Positions 1 to 11,594 of a stretch of DNA of 64,000 nt are shown here, piece by piece. The DNA comes from Whitmania pigra. Lineage: Eukaryota > Annelida > Clitellata > Hirudinida > Haemopidae. Each line of letters opens with the position of its first letter. Positions within the stretch are counted from its first letter, which is position 1. The position numbers were made by a program, and so were the translations under genes. Where the stretch lies: positions 679,001 through 743,000 of the forward strand of contig JAJTWR010000437.1 of assembly GCA_021613335.1 (NCBI GenBank). Reading direction: 5' to 3'. A model generated the notes under the pieces. That model worked only from the letters and a program-made list of their open reading frames with translations, was not told where the DNA came from and searched no databases.

Positions 1-215
1 GGCCAAAGAAAGCCTTGCATAATCGAAGTTTGCCAGTGCAAAGCAAGTAGCATACGACGTGAAAAAGCCATTGACCTTTCATGACCGCTGTAGGCAAACT
101 GGGGTGGAGATGATCGACATAACAAGGCCAATGAGAGCCTCGCATAGTCGAAGTTTGCAGGTAACATGTAACATGACGAAGTCATTGAGAGCTTTCGCAG
201 TCGCTCCAGTCACTC
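1..215. repeat. Diverged tandem repeat, about 58-bp unit
   Basis: Four diverged units can be read, starting near 1, 65, 125 and 179. Each has the pattern GCC-ATTGA-GAGCCTT-CAT-AGTCG followed by a GGCAAACT or GTTTGCC-like end. A closely similar stretch is found at 41909-41995, just downstream of an R2-type LINE coding remnant on the plus strand. This suggests the array is LINE 3' untranslated sequence, or was picked up with it. The left end is cut by the window. Confidence 0.55.
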
Positions 216-299
216 AATGACTGGGGAACTCCGGATGTCCAGGTTAGATAGAGTGCTTCAAATTCAAAGACTTCGCTGAGAATATGCGGAGATCATTTA

Positions 300-1890
300 G
301 TTACGGTAAACTCGCACCTCGAGTTTCACAGATAGCCGATGCCTTTGCCAGACGATCTTATGTGGAACTTGGCAGGAAGTCAATATTTTAACAAAATTGA
401 CTTGGCAGATGCCTGTAACCAAATTAAAATGTCTTACGAATGTCAGAAACGATTTGCTCTGAGTACACACGGAGGAGTATTTTTAAAAGCCAGATTAACT
501 TTCGAATCGTTTCAGCCATGGGTATTTTCAAGAAGTCATGGACAAACTTATGCATGATCTTCCAAGCATAGTCGTTTATTTTGACGATGTTCTGGTTGGT
601 GAAACATGAACACATTCGGAATCTGAGGTTACTGCTTCAAAGACTTACTGACTAAGGGTCTTCGATGCAACCATAAAAATCTTCTTTTTTCAGCGAATCA
701 GTTGAATATTTGTGTCGTAGCATTTCGCGTTCAGGAGTTAGTCCAGGATTGATGCTGGAAGCAATGCTAGGACTAGAAAAAAGTTTCTTCCGGAATTGAC
801 AACCATTGTATCGTTTGACAAGGAAGAACGAAAGATGGAATTGGACATCGGATCATCAAAATGCTTAGCAACACTCAAAGAAATTGTTAATTACAGATGC
901 GATGCTTTTTCATTTTGATAAGTAGTTGCCAGTATTTTGTAATGAGATGCTTCCGAAGTGAGCGTCGATGATGTATGTGATGTACTTTTGTACGATGATG
1001 ATGTAGGTGATGTACTTTTGTACGATGATGATGTAGGTGATGTATTTTTGTATTATGATGATGTATGTGATGTACTTTTGTATGATGATGATGTATGTGA
1101 TGTACTTTTGTACGATGATGATGTAGGTGATGTACTTTTATATAGGCTCTTAGATGCAACTGAGCATCCTACTTTCAACGCCTTCAAAACACTGTCTTCA
1201 GAAGACCTCAGAAAAACTAGTCAAAACAGTGAAATTCTAATAGTGAAATAGAGTGCGGCTACAGTCAAATTCACAGGGAGGATCTCGCTATTATGTTTGT
1301 TTTACATAAATTTCGGCCTTACATTTCCAGCAGAAAATTTATTCTGGTAACGGACACTCCTAACTTTATTTGAACCATGAAAAGCCCAGGTGGGTTCCTG
1401 CAATTATTTTCAAGAAACTGGGTCGAAGACAAGTACTGGTGAAATCAGTTCCCCAGGGGCTACTAGTAAGAGTAGTAGTAAGATACATGTGAAGCAGATT
1501 CGTTCCAGATGCGGGGAAGATCAAGGTAATGATCCTGGCGATTACGATTGGAGCAGGTCATCTGACAAGGTCAACCGTCTTATGAACAAGAAACAAAGAA
1601 GAGAGTGAAATTTGCAGAGCCTGAACATTTTAAGACCATGGTCTAAGAACGAACTCTTCCGAGAAGATCAGAACGTCTCCGACAAAATTCCGCCCGAGAG
1701 GTTTAATTTTGAGGAATTTTAAACTTGTCGCGCACTACTTAAGTTTCTGGACTTTGGCCTATTTTTGAGTTTTGTTGTTGTTTCGAGTTCGAGTTGAGTA
1801 TTGCTTTACTTTTCAGTTATATTAAAAGTTATTCTGAATTGTATGGTTATGAGTTTTCTGCTAACGAGTTTGACTTACAAATACAACAAA
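300..1890 (+). mobile_element. Degenerate Ty3/gypsy-type LTR retroelement
   Basis: Pieces of a gypsy-type pol lie in the correct order on the plus strand. Reverse transcriptase is at about 300-740, with YFNKIDLADA and, after a frame change, VVYFDDVLV (the catalytic DD). RNase H pieces are at about 780-960 and 1250-1370 (IHREDLAIMF, FILVTDT). The end of integrase is at about 1385-1600 (KPRWVPAII), and a basic RRSERL stretch lies near 1660. Most of the integrase is missing and several stops and frameshifts are present. A TGTCG at 1726 may be the start of the 3' LTR, because the solo LTR at 25804 also begins TGTCGCG. The LTR would then end near 1880. The element is inactive. Confidence 0.75.
961..1145. 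repeat. 30-bp minisatellite, about six units
   Basis: Roughly six copies of a 30-bp unit (GATGATGATGTAGGTGATG plus TACTTTTGTAC) differ by single bases. The unit length is a multiple of three, so both strands stay open and encode repeats such as DDVGDVLLY or KVHHIHHH. It sits between two RNase H fragments of the gypsy relic, so it expanded inside a dead transposon. The repeat translations are not considered genes. Confidence 0.9.
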
Positions 1891-2236
1891 ATTATTAATC
1901 ATTTATTAATTAAACAATTATTAATTACACTCTTTGTTAATTAAATAATAATCGTTTAAAAATTTATTTTAACATCATTACGAGTCCAAAGAGCTTGATT
2001 TGCTTTAAACGTACCACAAAGAATCCAATAAATTAAAGCTAAATCTTTTATAATTTCACAAATGTATGAAAAATTCACAATACTTAGAAAAACTGCATTG
2101 TAGCATTTTTATTTTTATAATATAGTTAAAACGGTTTACACTTAATATGAAAAATTACCAATCAAAAAAATATAAATAAAATAAAATAAAATATGATCAG
2201 TAAATTGAATAAATATAAATTTGAAATAAATTGAAC

Positions 2237-5200
2237 CTGACTCCGAGTCTGAACCCTTTCGATTTGAATTCCTTTTTCCCGCGAATCTTGCACAACTTCT
2301 CTGCTGCTTTCTCAAACGGACTCGCAAAGCCGTTGTAAATTGCAACGAAGGATCCATCACAGTTCTCTTCAATATTCATTATAATATCATGATGTTACCT
2401 AATTATTATAAATATTGTAGCTATTAATAGGTGATGTCGATGTTAATTTAATGCTAGATTTCTGTGTCTTGCATGCTTTAAGCAAATCATGCTGCGTATA
2501 ACAATATTTTATGTGCAACACACGCCTTCAATCAACTCATCATTACAATAATTACCACAAATTTAAAAAAAGTTTCTTGTGAGCTTACGTTGTAAGGCCT
2601 GTTTAACTAGTTTAACTTTTTTTTTACAGAAATGAATGAGCCTTAAATTCGAGTTTTTGTGAAATTTAAAAGAACGAAATTAATTTAAAATTACTTTTTC
2701 ACAAAAATAAGTTTTAGTTACTTTTAAAATTTTAAAGTTTCGTTTGAAAGTAAAGATAATTTTAATTAAATAAAATCATTTATCATGAAATACTCGAAAT
2801 AAGAAATAATTTTTAAAATTCACTGGTCTCACTCTTGTTGCAAAATATTTTTAATTTCTCAGCAAAGCACCAAAGTGAAAAATTAAATAAAGCAATTTTT
2901 GTATTTAAAAAAGATTTGACGAAAATGTTTATCATCATTTTATTCTTAAATTCTTAAATAATCTTTAATTATTTAATTTAAATACTTTTAACACAACCAT
3001 TTCTAACAATAGATTGTGATCTAAGTTGTAACATTCTTTCTTTCTGCCGCAGTATATTTACTTATATAGTTAAACATTTACTTACATTTAAATTAACACA
3101 ATGACGAGATTCTATCAATCATGCTGCGAATAACAACCCCGAGGTTATCAGCACCAAGGTCACCTGTTTCACTCAGGTCCACCTCGATAAAGTTGAGTAC
3201 GATCCTGAATGTGACTTCGACCTTGATCGTCCACATGCACATAACACTGAGGGGTACAAACACTGGGTACCCCGGAGACACGAGTTCTCCACCCACCCCT
3301 GACAAAGATTTGTGGGTGCACGTGTTCGTTGTCACTGGAAACGGTTGCCAGTCTGGAATATGAAAATGATGTGCTTATGAATATAGACGTGATGGAGTCA
3401 TTAAACAAGTATAAAACGATAAGCGAATCATATTAAAATCATGTTGAGAAATTTAAGCAGATGAATTCTTTTGAAAAAAAAATTAAAAACTTTATTATTA
3501 GTCACACCGTTCGTCTACTGCATAAAATGCTTCATTACTCAGAAGCTCCATCGCTTCATCAACCGAATAGTGAATCCCCGGAACTCGCTGCTCGAAGATA
3601 TTATGAGCTTCACAACCCATATTCGATTTAAAAAAAAAACCCTGCATTTCCAGCACTGACTTGAGGAAGTTTTTAATAATTTGATGACCTAAATTTGTAT
3701 CTATGATCTTTATGTCTACATATTAACTGACTCCAATTTGTCCTGGCGATCACTTGTGATACTGTTTTTGGTTGAAATAAATAAATAAAATATTAAACGT
3801 TTTATTAATAATAATGTAAAAACATTTTCATGAAAATGTCTCTTCTTAAAACTTGAAGTTTGACTTGGTTTTATGAAAAAATTAAAATTGTATTTTAGAG
3901 TTTAAATAATTTAAAGTTTGTTTTTATTTTTGTAGAATTATTGATAAAAACTTAATAACCTAAACTTCCTTAAAGTAAATTTACTGGTGAATTATAATTA
4001 TCATTTGCTAGTACCTAATTTGTTGGGCGCCATATGTGGACGCGAATTATTATCAAACGCCTATTTCATATTTTATGTCTTTCATTTTTAAGTATTTTTT
4101 TCTAATTGACATTAATTTCTTTAAAATGGCACCATTGTGATATTTTCACAAGCTCTGCCAATCCCAGAAGTACCTGATGTGCATTTTGATGTTGAATTCA
4201 AAAGACATTTGGAGGCTGTTAGGGTTTTATAATCAAATTTCAATGACAATATGTCATCATAACCGCTATGCTGTGATTATTACGACCGCAAATAAAAACA
4301 ATATTAATTAAAATGGGTAAAATAACAGAACAGTATAATTATTGTATTCATCTCCCTCAGCGGTTACTTGATTATTAATCGTTTATAATTACGGAAGTTT
4401 GCTATCAACATTTCCATCGATCAATTTGTGCCGACACATCCATTCACGTGGAGGACCTACATGCATTGAAGCATTGGTAGAAGAATTGATGGCTTGATGA
4501 AATGATGAATAGATGGATGGATTGATGAATGAATGGATGGATTGATGCATGCATGGATGGATTGATGAATGCATGGATGGATTGATGCATGCATGGATGG
4601 ATTGATAGTTTGAAAGATTGGTGAAATAGAGCAAGATTTTTTTCCATGTTCAAATCTTCTCCAGAACACGTTCTTTTTCCTTTTCCTGGATTTGAATGCA
4701 ATTATTCGACTGTTGCAAAAAAAAGTAAAATGTGAAAGTAAAACTGAAATGATTGAAAATCAGGAGTTAAGAAAGATACTCAAGCAAATTTTTAAATTCA
4801 TTTTTCGATATTAATAAATGAATCTTTATTATTTATCTATTTACAAAAAAATCAAGAGATTATAAAACGATCAAAGCGGATTGGATAAAAACAAGATCCG
4901 CCCACAAAAAAGATTAAAAACAACAAAAATATAAATTAAAATTTTGTAAACCTACTAACAATTTTATCAAATCCATTAAATTTGTGAAAGTATTAAAATT
5001 CAAACCTTTTGGCTGGAGTGTTGTTTATAAATTCTCACTTAAATATTCTACTTAGGCATGGCAGATCATTAAGCCGATTACAAAATAAACGATTAAATTT
5101 TTGAATGTTTGAATCTAATTAAATAAGTAATTAATTATGAAAAATTAAATAATTAAATATTACTAAATAAATTCATAACTGCTCAACAAATCAAACTGTT

Positions 5201-8200
5201 GATTTGCCGAAATTAGCAACAAAGTCAACGAATAATTATAATTTCCTTTAAAACAATGTAATGGAATTTACTATTTTATTCACAAGGTTTGATTTTATGG
5301 TATTTATTTGGTTTAAATTAATATAATGACATAAGTTAAATAATCTTATGAATACTACTTGATATATTTAAATATCGAAGTTAATTAAATTAAATTAACA
5401 ATGTTAAGTATTAATAGAATGAAAAAAATGCAAAATGTATTAAATTGGAATTGAAATTCAACAAATTTAACAACAAAATAAACAATAATGTACAAAAATC
5501 CCACAATAATTAAAAAAATAAAGTAATTATTGATAAGTAAAAATTGTTCATTAATAAATAACAAATATTATGTAATGAGTAACAAATAGTAAAATATAAT
5601 AATACAAATAGTATATATAATAAAATATAATATATTATAAAATAGTAATATAATAAAAGCAAATAATTATCATTAAATAACAAACAATTATTAATTAATT
5701 CGCATTATGAGATCATTCTTTTATTTGAAGAAGAAACAAAGTTGCCTCCTTCAAATAATGAGCTATAACAATTTCTTTAATAACGTCACAAAGTCTTCAT
5801 TTTAGACCTTTCACAAGGAACTGTCACAATTTTTGTATAAAAACACAAGTTCATAATAATTGATTCTGCTTTTATTGAGATTGCGTACAATATTTATCAA
5901 AATAGATGAGAAATAATTTAAATAATGTTTAAATAAAATGAAGACCTGTAAATCATCCAAACTTACTTGCACGCAAATGCATCAACTTTGATGACTTCCT
6001 TGAAAAATTAAATTGAAGAAAAAGGCCGGTCTTTCTTCGAATTTAGTAAATTATTTTACGTACTTAAAATTTTAATTCATCAATTTAATATGTTATTTTA
6101 TACATTTAATTACTTTATGTCTTTCAAGAAACACCAAGAAATGATATAAGATTAAAAATAATTGTACACTATAAAAAAATAGTTTTACACTATTGCCATA
6201 TTGCCAAATCACTAAAATATTAATAAATCATTGTTCTAACAATATTAATATTAGTGATACATAAATGCTACAAATATTACAAATAACAACAAATTTAAAC
6301 TGTAACGAACTCTATAATTTAAATTAATCAAAAATAAATATGTGCTTCTGTCATCAAGTAACTTAGCAAGCATATGCGATATGAAAAATGATTAAACGAA
6401 AAACAGTAACTTGTGTTAAGAATTTGATTCAAGATTGGGATTCAAAAGAGAAACAGAAATTAAGATCAGAAAAGAAAGATGATAACAAAACATTCAACAA
6501 CAAATGCTATCAACGATGTTCAAGCAGCATATCGATGGCAAATGCAGAGTTTGTGCCCAGGGATCCTCCAGACTTGGCTGAACAGTTTTTACATCAAATG
6601 AATATTTGCTTTGCATGACAGAAGTAACCAGATATCCAGATATCTACAAATCCATATCTCTTTAAATTCATATATTCATACAACCAGATAACCATCTAAC
6701 TTCGTTAGTGATCTGGCAGTGAATTCGGTTGTGAAGTCCTCAATAAGAACAAATATCTCAAAGAAAGGCGAATAAAATGAGACTACTTAATATTGAATTA
6801 CAAGAAGCATCGGCAATCAGACCCCAATTGACAGCCATGTCATAGAAGATAATCCAAGTCCTGCTTTTCATTCGACAATCCGCAAATATTTTCCTAAAGA
6901 AACTGGAAAATGACCAAATTCAAGAACAAAATAGGTAGAAATTAATAAAGTGTTGATGCGAAGGATATTGGTTCGAAGTTGTAAATGAATTTCGTATTAT
7001 GAGAAACGACTTCAGAAAGTTTGTGATCATATAACGTTCCAAAGACTCAATGATTCTGGGCACTGATTTTAGTGCATGCGCATGGATGGAAGCACTTGTT
7101 GCTTAGGATTCACAATTTGAAAAAGAATTAAGAGCAGGTTTAAAAAGGAAGGTGACATCGTAATAATAATAATTATTATTATTATATTTTGCTAACTGTT
7201 TTTATTAATTTGTTTTCAATATTATTATTTTTTGTATTTATTTCATCTAATATATTACAATAGTATTCTAAAATCCACTCACTCAGATATATCAAATTAT
7301 ATCACAAATATTATAGACTGAGAATTTTTGTTTTACGAAGGTTAATCCTTAAATCCTGCTAAAGCGCAACCAAAATTCTTAAACAAGTTATTTTGAAAAT
7401 GTAAAATATTTAACATTAATGAACTTAACCAAAAACGAGAAAGGTTTCAATCCTCCGTCAAAAAGACTGGAAATAAATGAAAAAATAATAATTGGAACTT
7501 TATCAACGCCATTTTTGTTATCATCATCATCATGGGTGGCATTTCGAATCTATCAGCAAAGAGCAACAACAGAGGTTTTCATTTTATTTATTCTTGTAAA
7601 AGATTTTTAAAGAAATCTGATTTAAATCTTATGTGCAAGGCTTGAAATGGAGAATAAAATATGAAGTAACTTTTAAAATTCAGAAAACTTTTGATATTTT
7701 CTTGAAATCGTGAGAAATTGATTTTCAAGTGATTGACAGCCTCATCAGTGGAATTTCAAGTTGAGCTTAAAAACAAAATGCAAAAAACACTGAAAATTCC
7801 TATTGACATTTTCGATAAAATGTGGACTCATAAATGAGCAGAGGTGTTGCCTGAATGAGATTGTGTTTGTGTTGCTTCCGAAGTTATTACGCTTCTTAAA
7901 ATGGATTGAAATGTTGTGAACAAAAATCAAATAATTTATTGTAATCAACAAAGATTTTATGACGACACTTTGGCTTGCGGTTACCTCAGTGGACGTATTT
8001 CCTTAGGCGGCAATGCAACATCAGTGTTCACATATATCTGCATTGTCAGAAAATGATATAAATGATAGGTTGACTAACACAATGTCTCCAAATACTATTT
8101 GGATATTATATTCGTAAGACTCTCAAAATGCTCGCTTAAATGCATATACATTATTATAAAATGTAAAGGTTGAATACAAATACGTTATTATAAAATAATA

Positions 8201-11200
8201 ATATTAAAAACTGCCATGTTTCCCCGATAATAAGTCCTAGCATGATTTTTCAAGATACTCGTAATTGGGTTGCATTTATCAATATCCTTAATTCAGTGCG
8301 TCGAATATGTAACAGATTTATTATAATCATTAATAGTTATTTTGACTTCACCTTATTTTGACATGATGAGTGGAGAAAAAAGACAAAGCTATTCCGTTGA
8401 ATACAAGACAGAAATTGTGGACAAGAATCTTACAGCTTTCCAGGGACGTCATTTCAGCTTTTTCCAAGGGGGTTTTAACCCTCGCACAACCTGAGAAAGC
8501 GACCTTTTTTGCATCTAAATCATGGAGACGTTGTGAGAAATATTCTGAGGGATTTTCTAACTTTTGTAAAATATTAATTTTTCTAATAAATGATTAAAAC
8601 CATACTCCTTGTCTAGCTTGTCGCTAAATAATACTGAAATAACCCGGGAGTCCGCAAATAAGTAAGTTAACTAATAAGTTTATTAGAGCAAGTATTCAGT
8701 TAACGGAACTGAATAATAGAAGTTTAAGTGTTTAAGGATTGAGGTACTTAAGGATGCAAATGGATATTTGGGCTTCCAAGTTGTCTGGATTCTCGCTGAT
8801 TGTCAGGTGATTATCGAGAATACTTTCTACATCATTAATTGAGATACCTCATGCCCGAAAAATATACCAAATATAATGAAATATAAATTTAATTATTTTA
8901 GCAATATAAACTTAATTAATTTTCCAAAAACTAAGTTTACAACAATATATGTAACATGAAACAATGTTCTGATTGGTTGCTGATTATGAAAATATAAGAC
9001 ACCCTCGAAAATAAGCCCTAGCGAGTCTTTTGGATCAAAAATTAATACAAGACACTGTCTTATTTTCGGGGAAACACGGGTAATACATTATTATATATAT
9101 TATATATAATAATAATAATAATAATAATCATCATCATCATCATAATCATAATAATAATAATAATAGTAAAACATTAAATAATGCTATTAAGTAACTAAAC
9201 ATTAGCTGAGACCTTTTTTGAATTTGCTCCAGTAAATGAAACCACTGACAGGTTAATTCCACATTTCCATTTGTGGAAAGCTTAAAATAAAAATCGATTT
9301 GAAATAGTTAAAAGCTGTTTCTAGAAAAGATAAATTAATTAAAATGAAATGATTAAAAAGTGATTGGTGATCTCGAGTTGTCGGTCTATTGAAAAGGGCT
9401 AATGAAGACTAAGTAGACATTTTGGAAATTCTGAGATTATCCAATTGAAATTTAAGTAAATAATTTGTATATTAAACATTTACACGTAATTTGAAATCGA
9501 AGAAGAGAAATTGAGAAAAGAGCGGAAGCAACAATAAAGATAGGAAGCAACATTTAAAGAGTTGAGTAACAGAAGCAAGAGACATCAAGACACGAAGAAG
9601 ATGAATTAGAATTGAATTTCTAAGAAAAGTTTTTATTTTCAACGAGTTGAATTCAAACGCTGACATTAAACATTTCAGATGTTTGGTAAAATAATGGATA
9701 GTGATCGAAAAGAAGGAGGAGTTTGAATAAAACGGTTATTAATAATTATTATAATATAGATTAATATTAATAATTGTAATCATTAGGTAAATAGCTTATG
9801 CCTAGAGCCATTGCTACAGTTGTTTCTTTCTGTTTATATTACATTTGAATCTAGTTTCGGTGGCAAGATTTCTTTGATTTCTGAATTTGTTTGTGCTAGT
9901 AATTACTGGACAAGTGTTAATGTCAATAAAATTGTTTTAGATTGCTCAGCGAGTAAAAGACAGCAACACATTAACAATAATAATGCCAATAATAATATTA
10001 ATATTATAATCATAAATCCTTCTGCGTTCATCTGGATTGTTGCTTGAAATACATGTGCACTTTGAACATTATTTATTCACAAAAGTATCATTTTACAAGG
10101 TATTGTAATGATAGTAATAATTTTAATTTATAAATTAAAAATTGTTTGTCCAAGTTTGAGTTTGAATTTTATGAGCTCAAATGTCCGTGCCTCCTGGCAA
10201 TCATCTTTCACAGTTCAGAGTTTCATTACTCTGCCTGAGAGAGCATCTCCATTCCTAACTTTTACTGTTAATTACTCTCAGCATCATCATTTTATGTCAA
10301 ATCCTCAACGCAATCGGCTGCTGTTGAAATGTGTGGTTGTTGCATTTGTAATCTTAGTTAGGTCTAACCCTAGGACTTAGGACTACCAGGTCTAACCCTA
10401 ACCTTAACCCCAGCGATGTTTCCGCACAAACACCTTCAACTTGTTCGTCCATTATTCAATCTTACTTAAATACAAGGACTTTAAATCCTTAATTATTTTA
10501 AACTATGCCTGAGACTTTTTATGTTTGTTAAACTTAATATTTGCTATTTGTAATATCATCTTATTATGCACTAAAAAATAAATTAGTTATTTGTTTATCA
10601 TCTTGTTATGCAGTCATAAATACTGTTTATGATTATTTCTTAAACAAACGATATTGTATCCACCCTATCGCATTTTAACATAATATTTTACTTTTGACAT
10701 AACTTAACAAGCTGATGAATATAATTTTTCAAAACAAGCAGCTTATTAATATTCATGAATGTGGTCAACAAGAAGAACAAGATCAAACCTTCTCCAATGA
10801 ACTCATACTGCCCCACGAATCCCTTCCTGTTTTTGTTGTGTTCGTCAGACTTGAAATCCAGTTCAAGCCTCTGTTGGGACGAAATGAATGGTGGGGGGAT
10901 GGTGCTTCCACACCATCTCATCTCCAGGTTTTTCACATGATCCACGTCGATGGTGAACACGTCAATGTAGTCGAAGAGGCAGCTAATTCACATAATATCG
11001 TAAATAATTAAATAGATTCTTTTGATAATTCTTGTTAGTTAAGAATTTCTCGATGAGGTTTAATGGATCAGAAAAATAAATATCGAAATGCGAACGTAAA
11101 TATGTAAAAATAAATAATAATAATTTAAAATAAAACGATAAAAAGTATGAGAACAGAACGACAAAGTGTTACATTTGGAGATGAAACTCTTAACTTATTT

Positions 11201-11594
11201 TTAAAACGATATTTCATGCTAATTGACGTATTAATAAATTAATAACCAGTCGTATTACTTCTTAAATGGCATGCATCATGTAGTAACGGATGTGATGATC
11301 ATTGCTATTAATAGCGCTATCATGATTAGTATGATTGTCATTGAGCAGCTAAAAATTACAGTTAATATAATTATTATTTCATAAATATTCAAAAATAGAG
11401 TCCTACCCACCCAGCAGGGGTACCAGGTTCCAGGTCGAATGCTTGGAAGGTTATTTTAATTCTCTCGTCAAGGTTTCCTTGGAAGATGTACTTGCACGTG
11501 GAATGTTTGGGGTAGGTCTTGGGGTGTTGAGGACTCGTGAAGGTGCCCGTTGGGCCCTTCCCGCTGCTGAATGTCACCACGCAGTTATCGGCAA
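2237..11594 (-). CDS. CUB-domain protein (two CUB domains seen; partial gene)
   Basis: Four minus-strand exons are proposed: 11594-11411, 10982-10789, 3334-3164 and 2366-2237. Splice sites and phases agree across all three joins. Exons 1 and 2 form one CUB domain: a first Cys in DNCVVTFSSG, then TSPQHPKTYP, CKYIFQG, FDYIDVF, RWCGS and a C-terminal GFVGQYEF. Exons 3 and 4 form a second, with CTHKSLSG, LVSPGYP, then CDGSFVAIYNG. CUB domains are extracellular beta-sandwiches that bind proteins. The layout recalls arthropod suppressor-of-lurcher (SOL-1) or neuropilin/tolloid-like receptor-accessory proteins, but the assignment is loose. Start, signal peptide and 3' end are not found; the gene probably continues beyond both ends. 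The intron between exons 2 and 3 is about 7.4 kb and holds a Tigger-type remnant. Confidence 0.72.
3335..8212. other. AT-rich intron of the CUB gene, no gene recognised
   Basis: This is very AT-rich sequence with runs of AATAAT and TTAATT. Short open frames at 3471-3659, 6388-6618 and 7419-7610 have no recognisable domain, splice partners or codon bias, and are treated as chance. Apart from the minisatellite near 4.5 kb I see no feature that can be named. Confidence 0.5.
4484..4608. repeat. GGATTGATG-type minisatellite
   Basis: Alternating GAATGAATGGATGGATTGATG and GCATGCATGGATGGATTGATG units give a period of about 20-24 bp with an inner 4-bp GATG rhythm. The open frames on the minus strand (INPSMHASIHP-type) are a by-product of the repeat. 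Confidence 0.8.
8213..9080 (+). mobile_element. pogo/Tigger-like DNA transposon remnant
   Basis: The left end reads CATGTTTCCCCGATAATAAG (8215-8234). The right end is its near-perfect reverse complement, reading TTATTTTCGGGGAAACACG (9060-9078). Between them, a plus-strand frame near 8370 reads RQSYSVEYKTEIVD, like the N-terminal DNA-binding helix of pogo/Tigger-type transposases, before it degenerates. The last 80 bp (9003-9080) again carry an AAAATAAGCCCTAGC block facing the right end, so the 3' end could also be a small separate derivative. It lies in the large intron of the CUB gene. Confidence 0.65.
9083..9172. repeat. AT and AAT microsatellite
   Basis: A run of TATATA passes into AATAATAAT, then CATCATCAT and back to AATAAT. 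It directly follows the right end of the Tigger-like element. Confidence 0.85.

Noticed and set aside
887..1251. His/Val-rich and Asp-rich frames over the 30-bp repeat
   Set aside because: The repeat unit is a multiple of three, which keeps both strands open by chance. It lies inside a dead gypsy element.
4389..4701. Frames with INPSMHASIH repeats
   Set aside because: Translation of a GGATTGATG minisatellite, not a gene.
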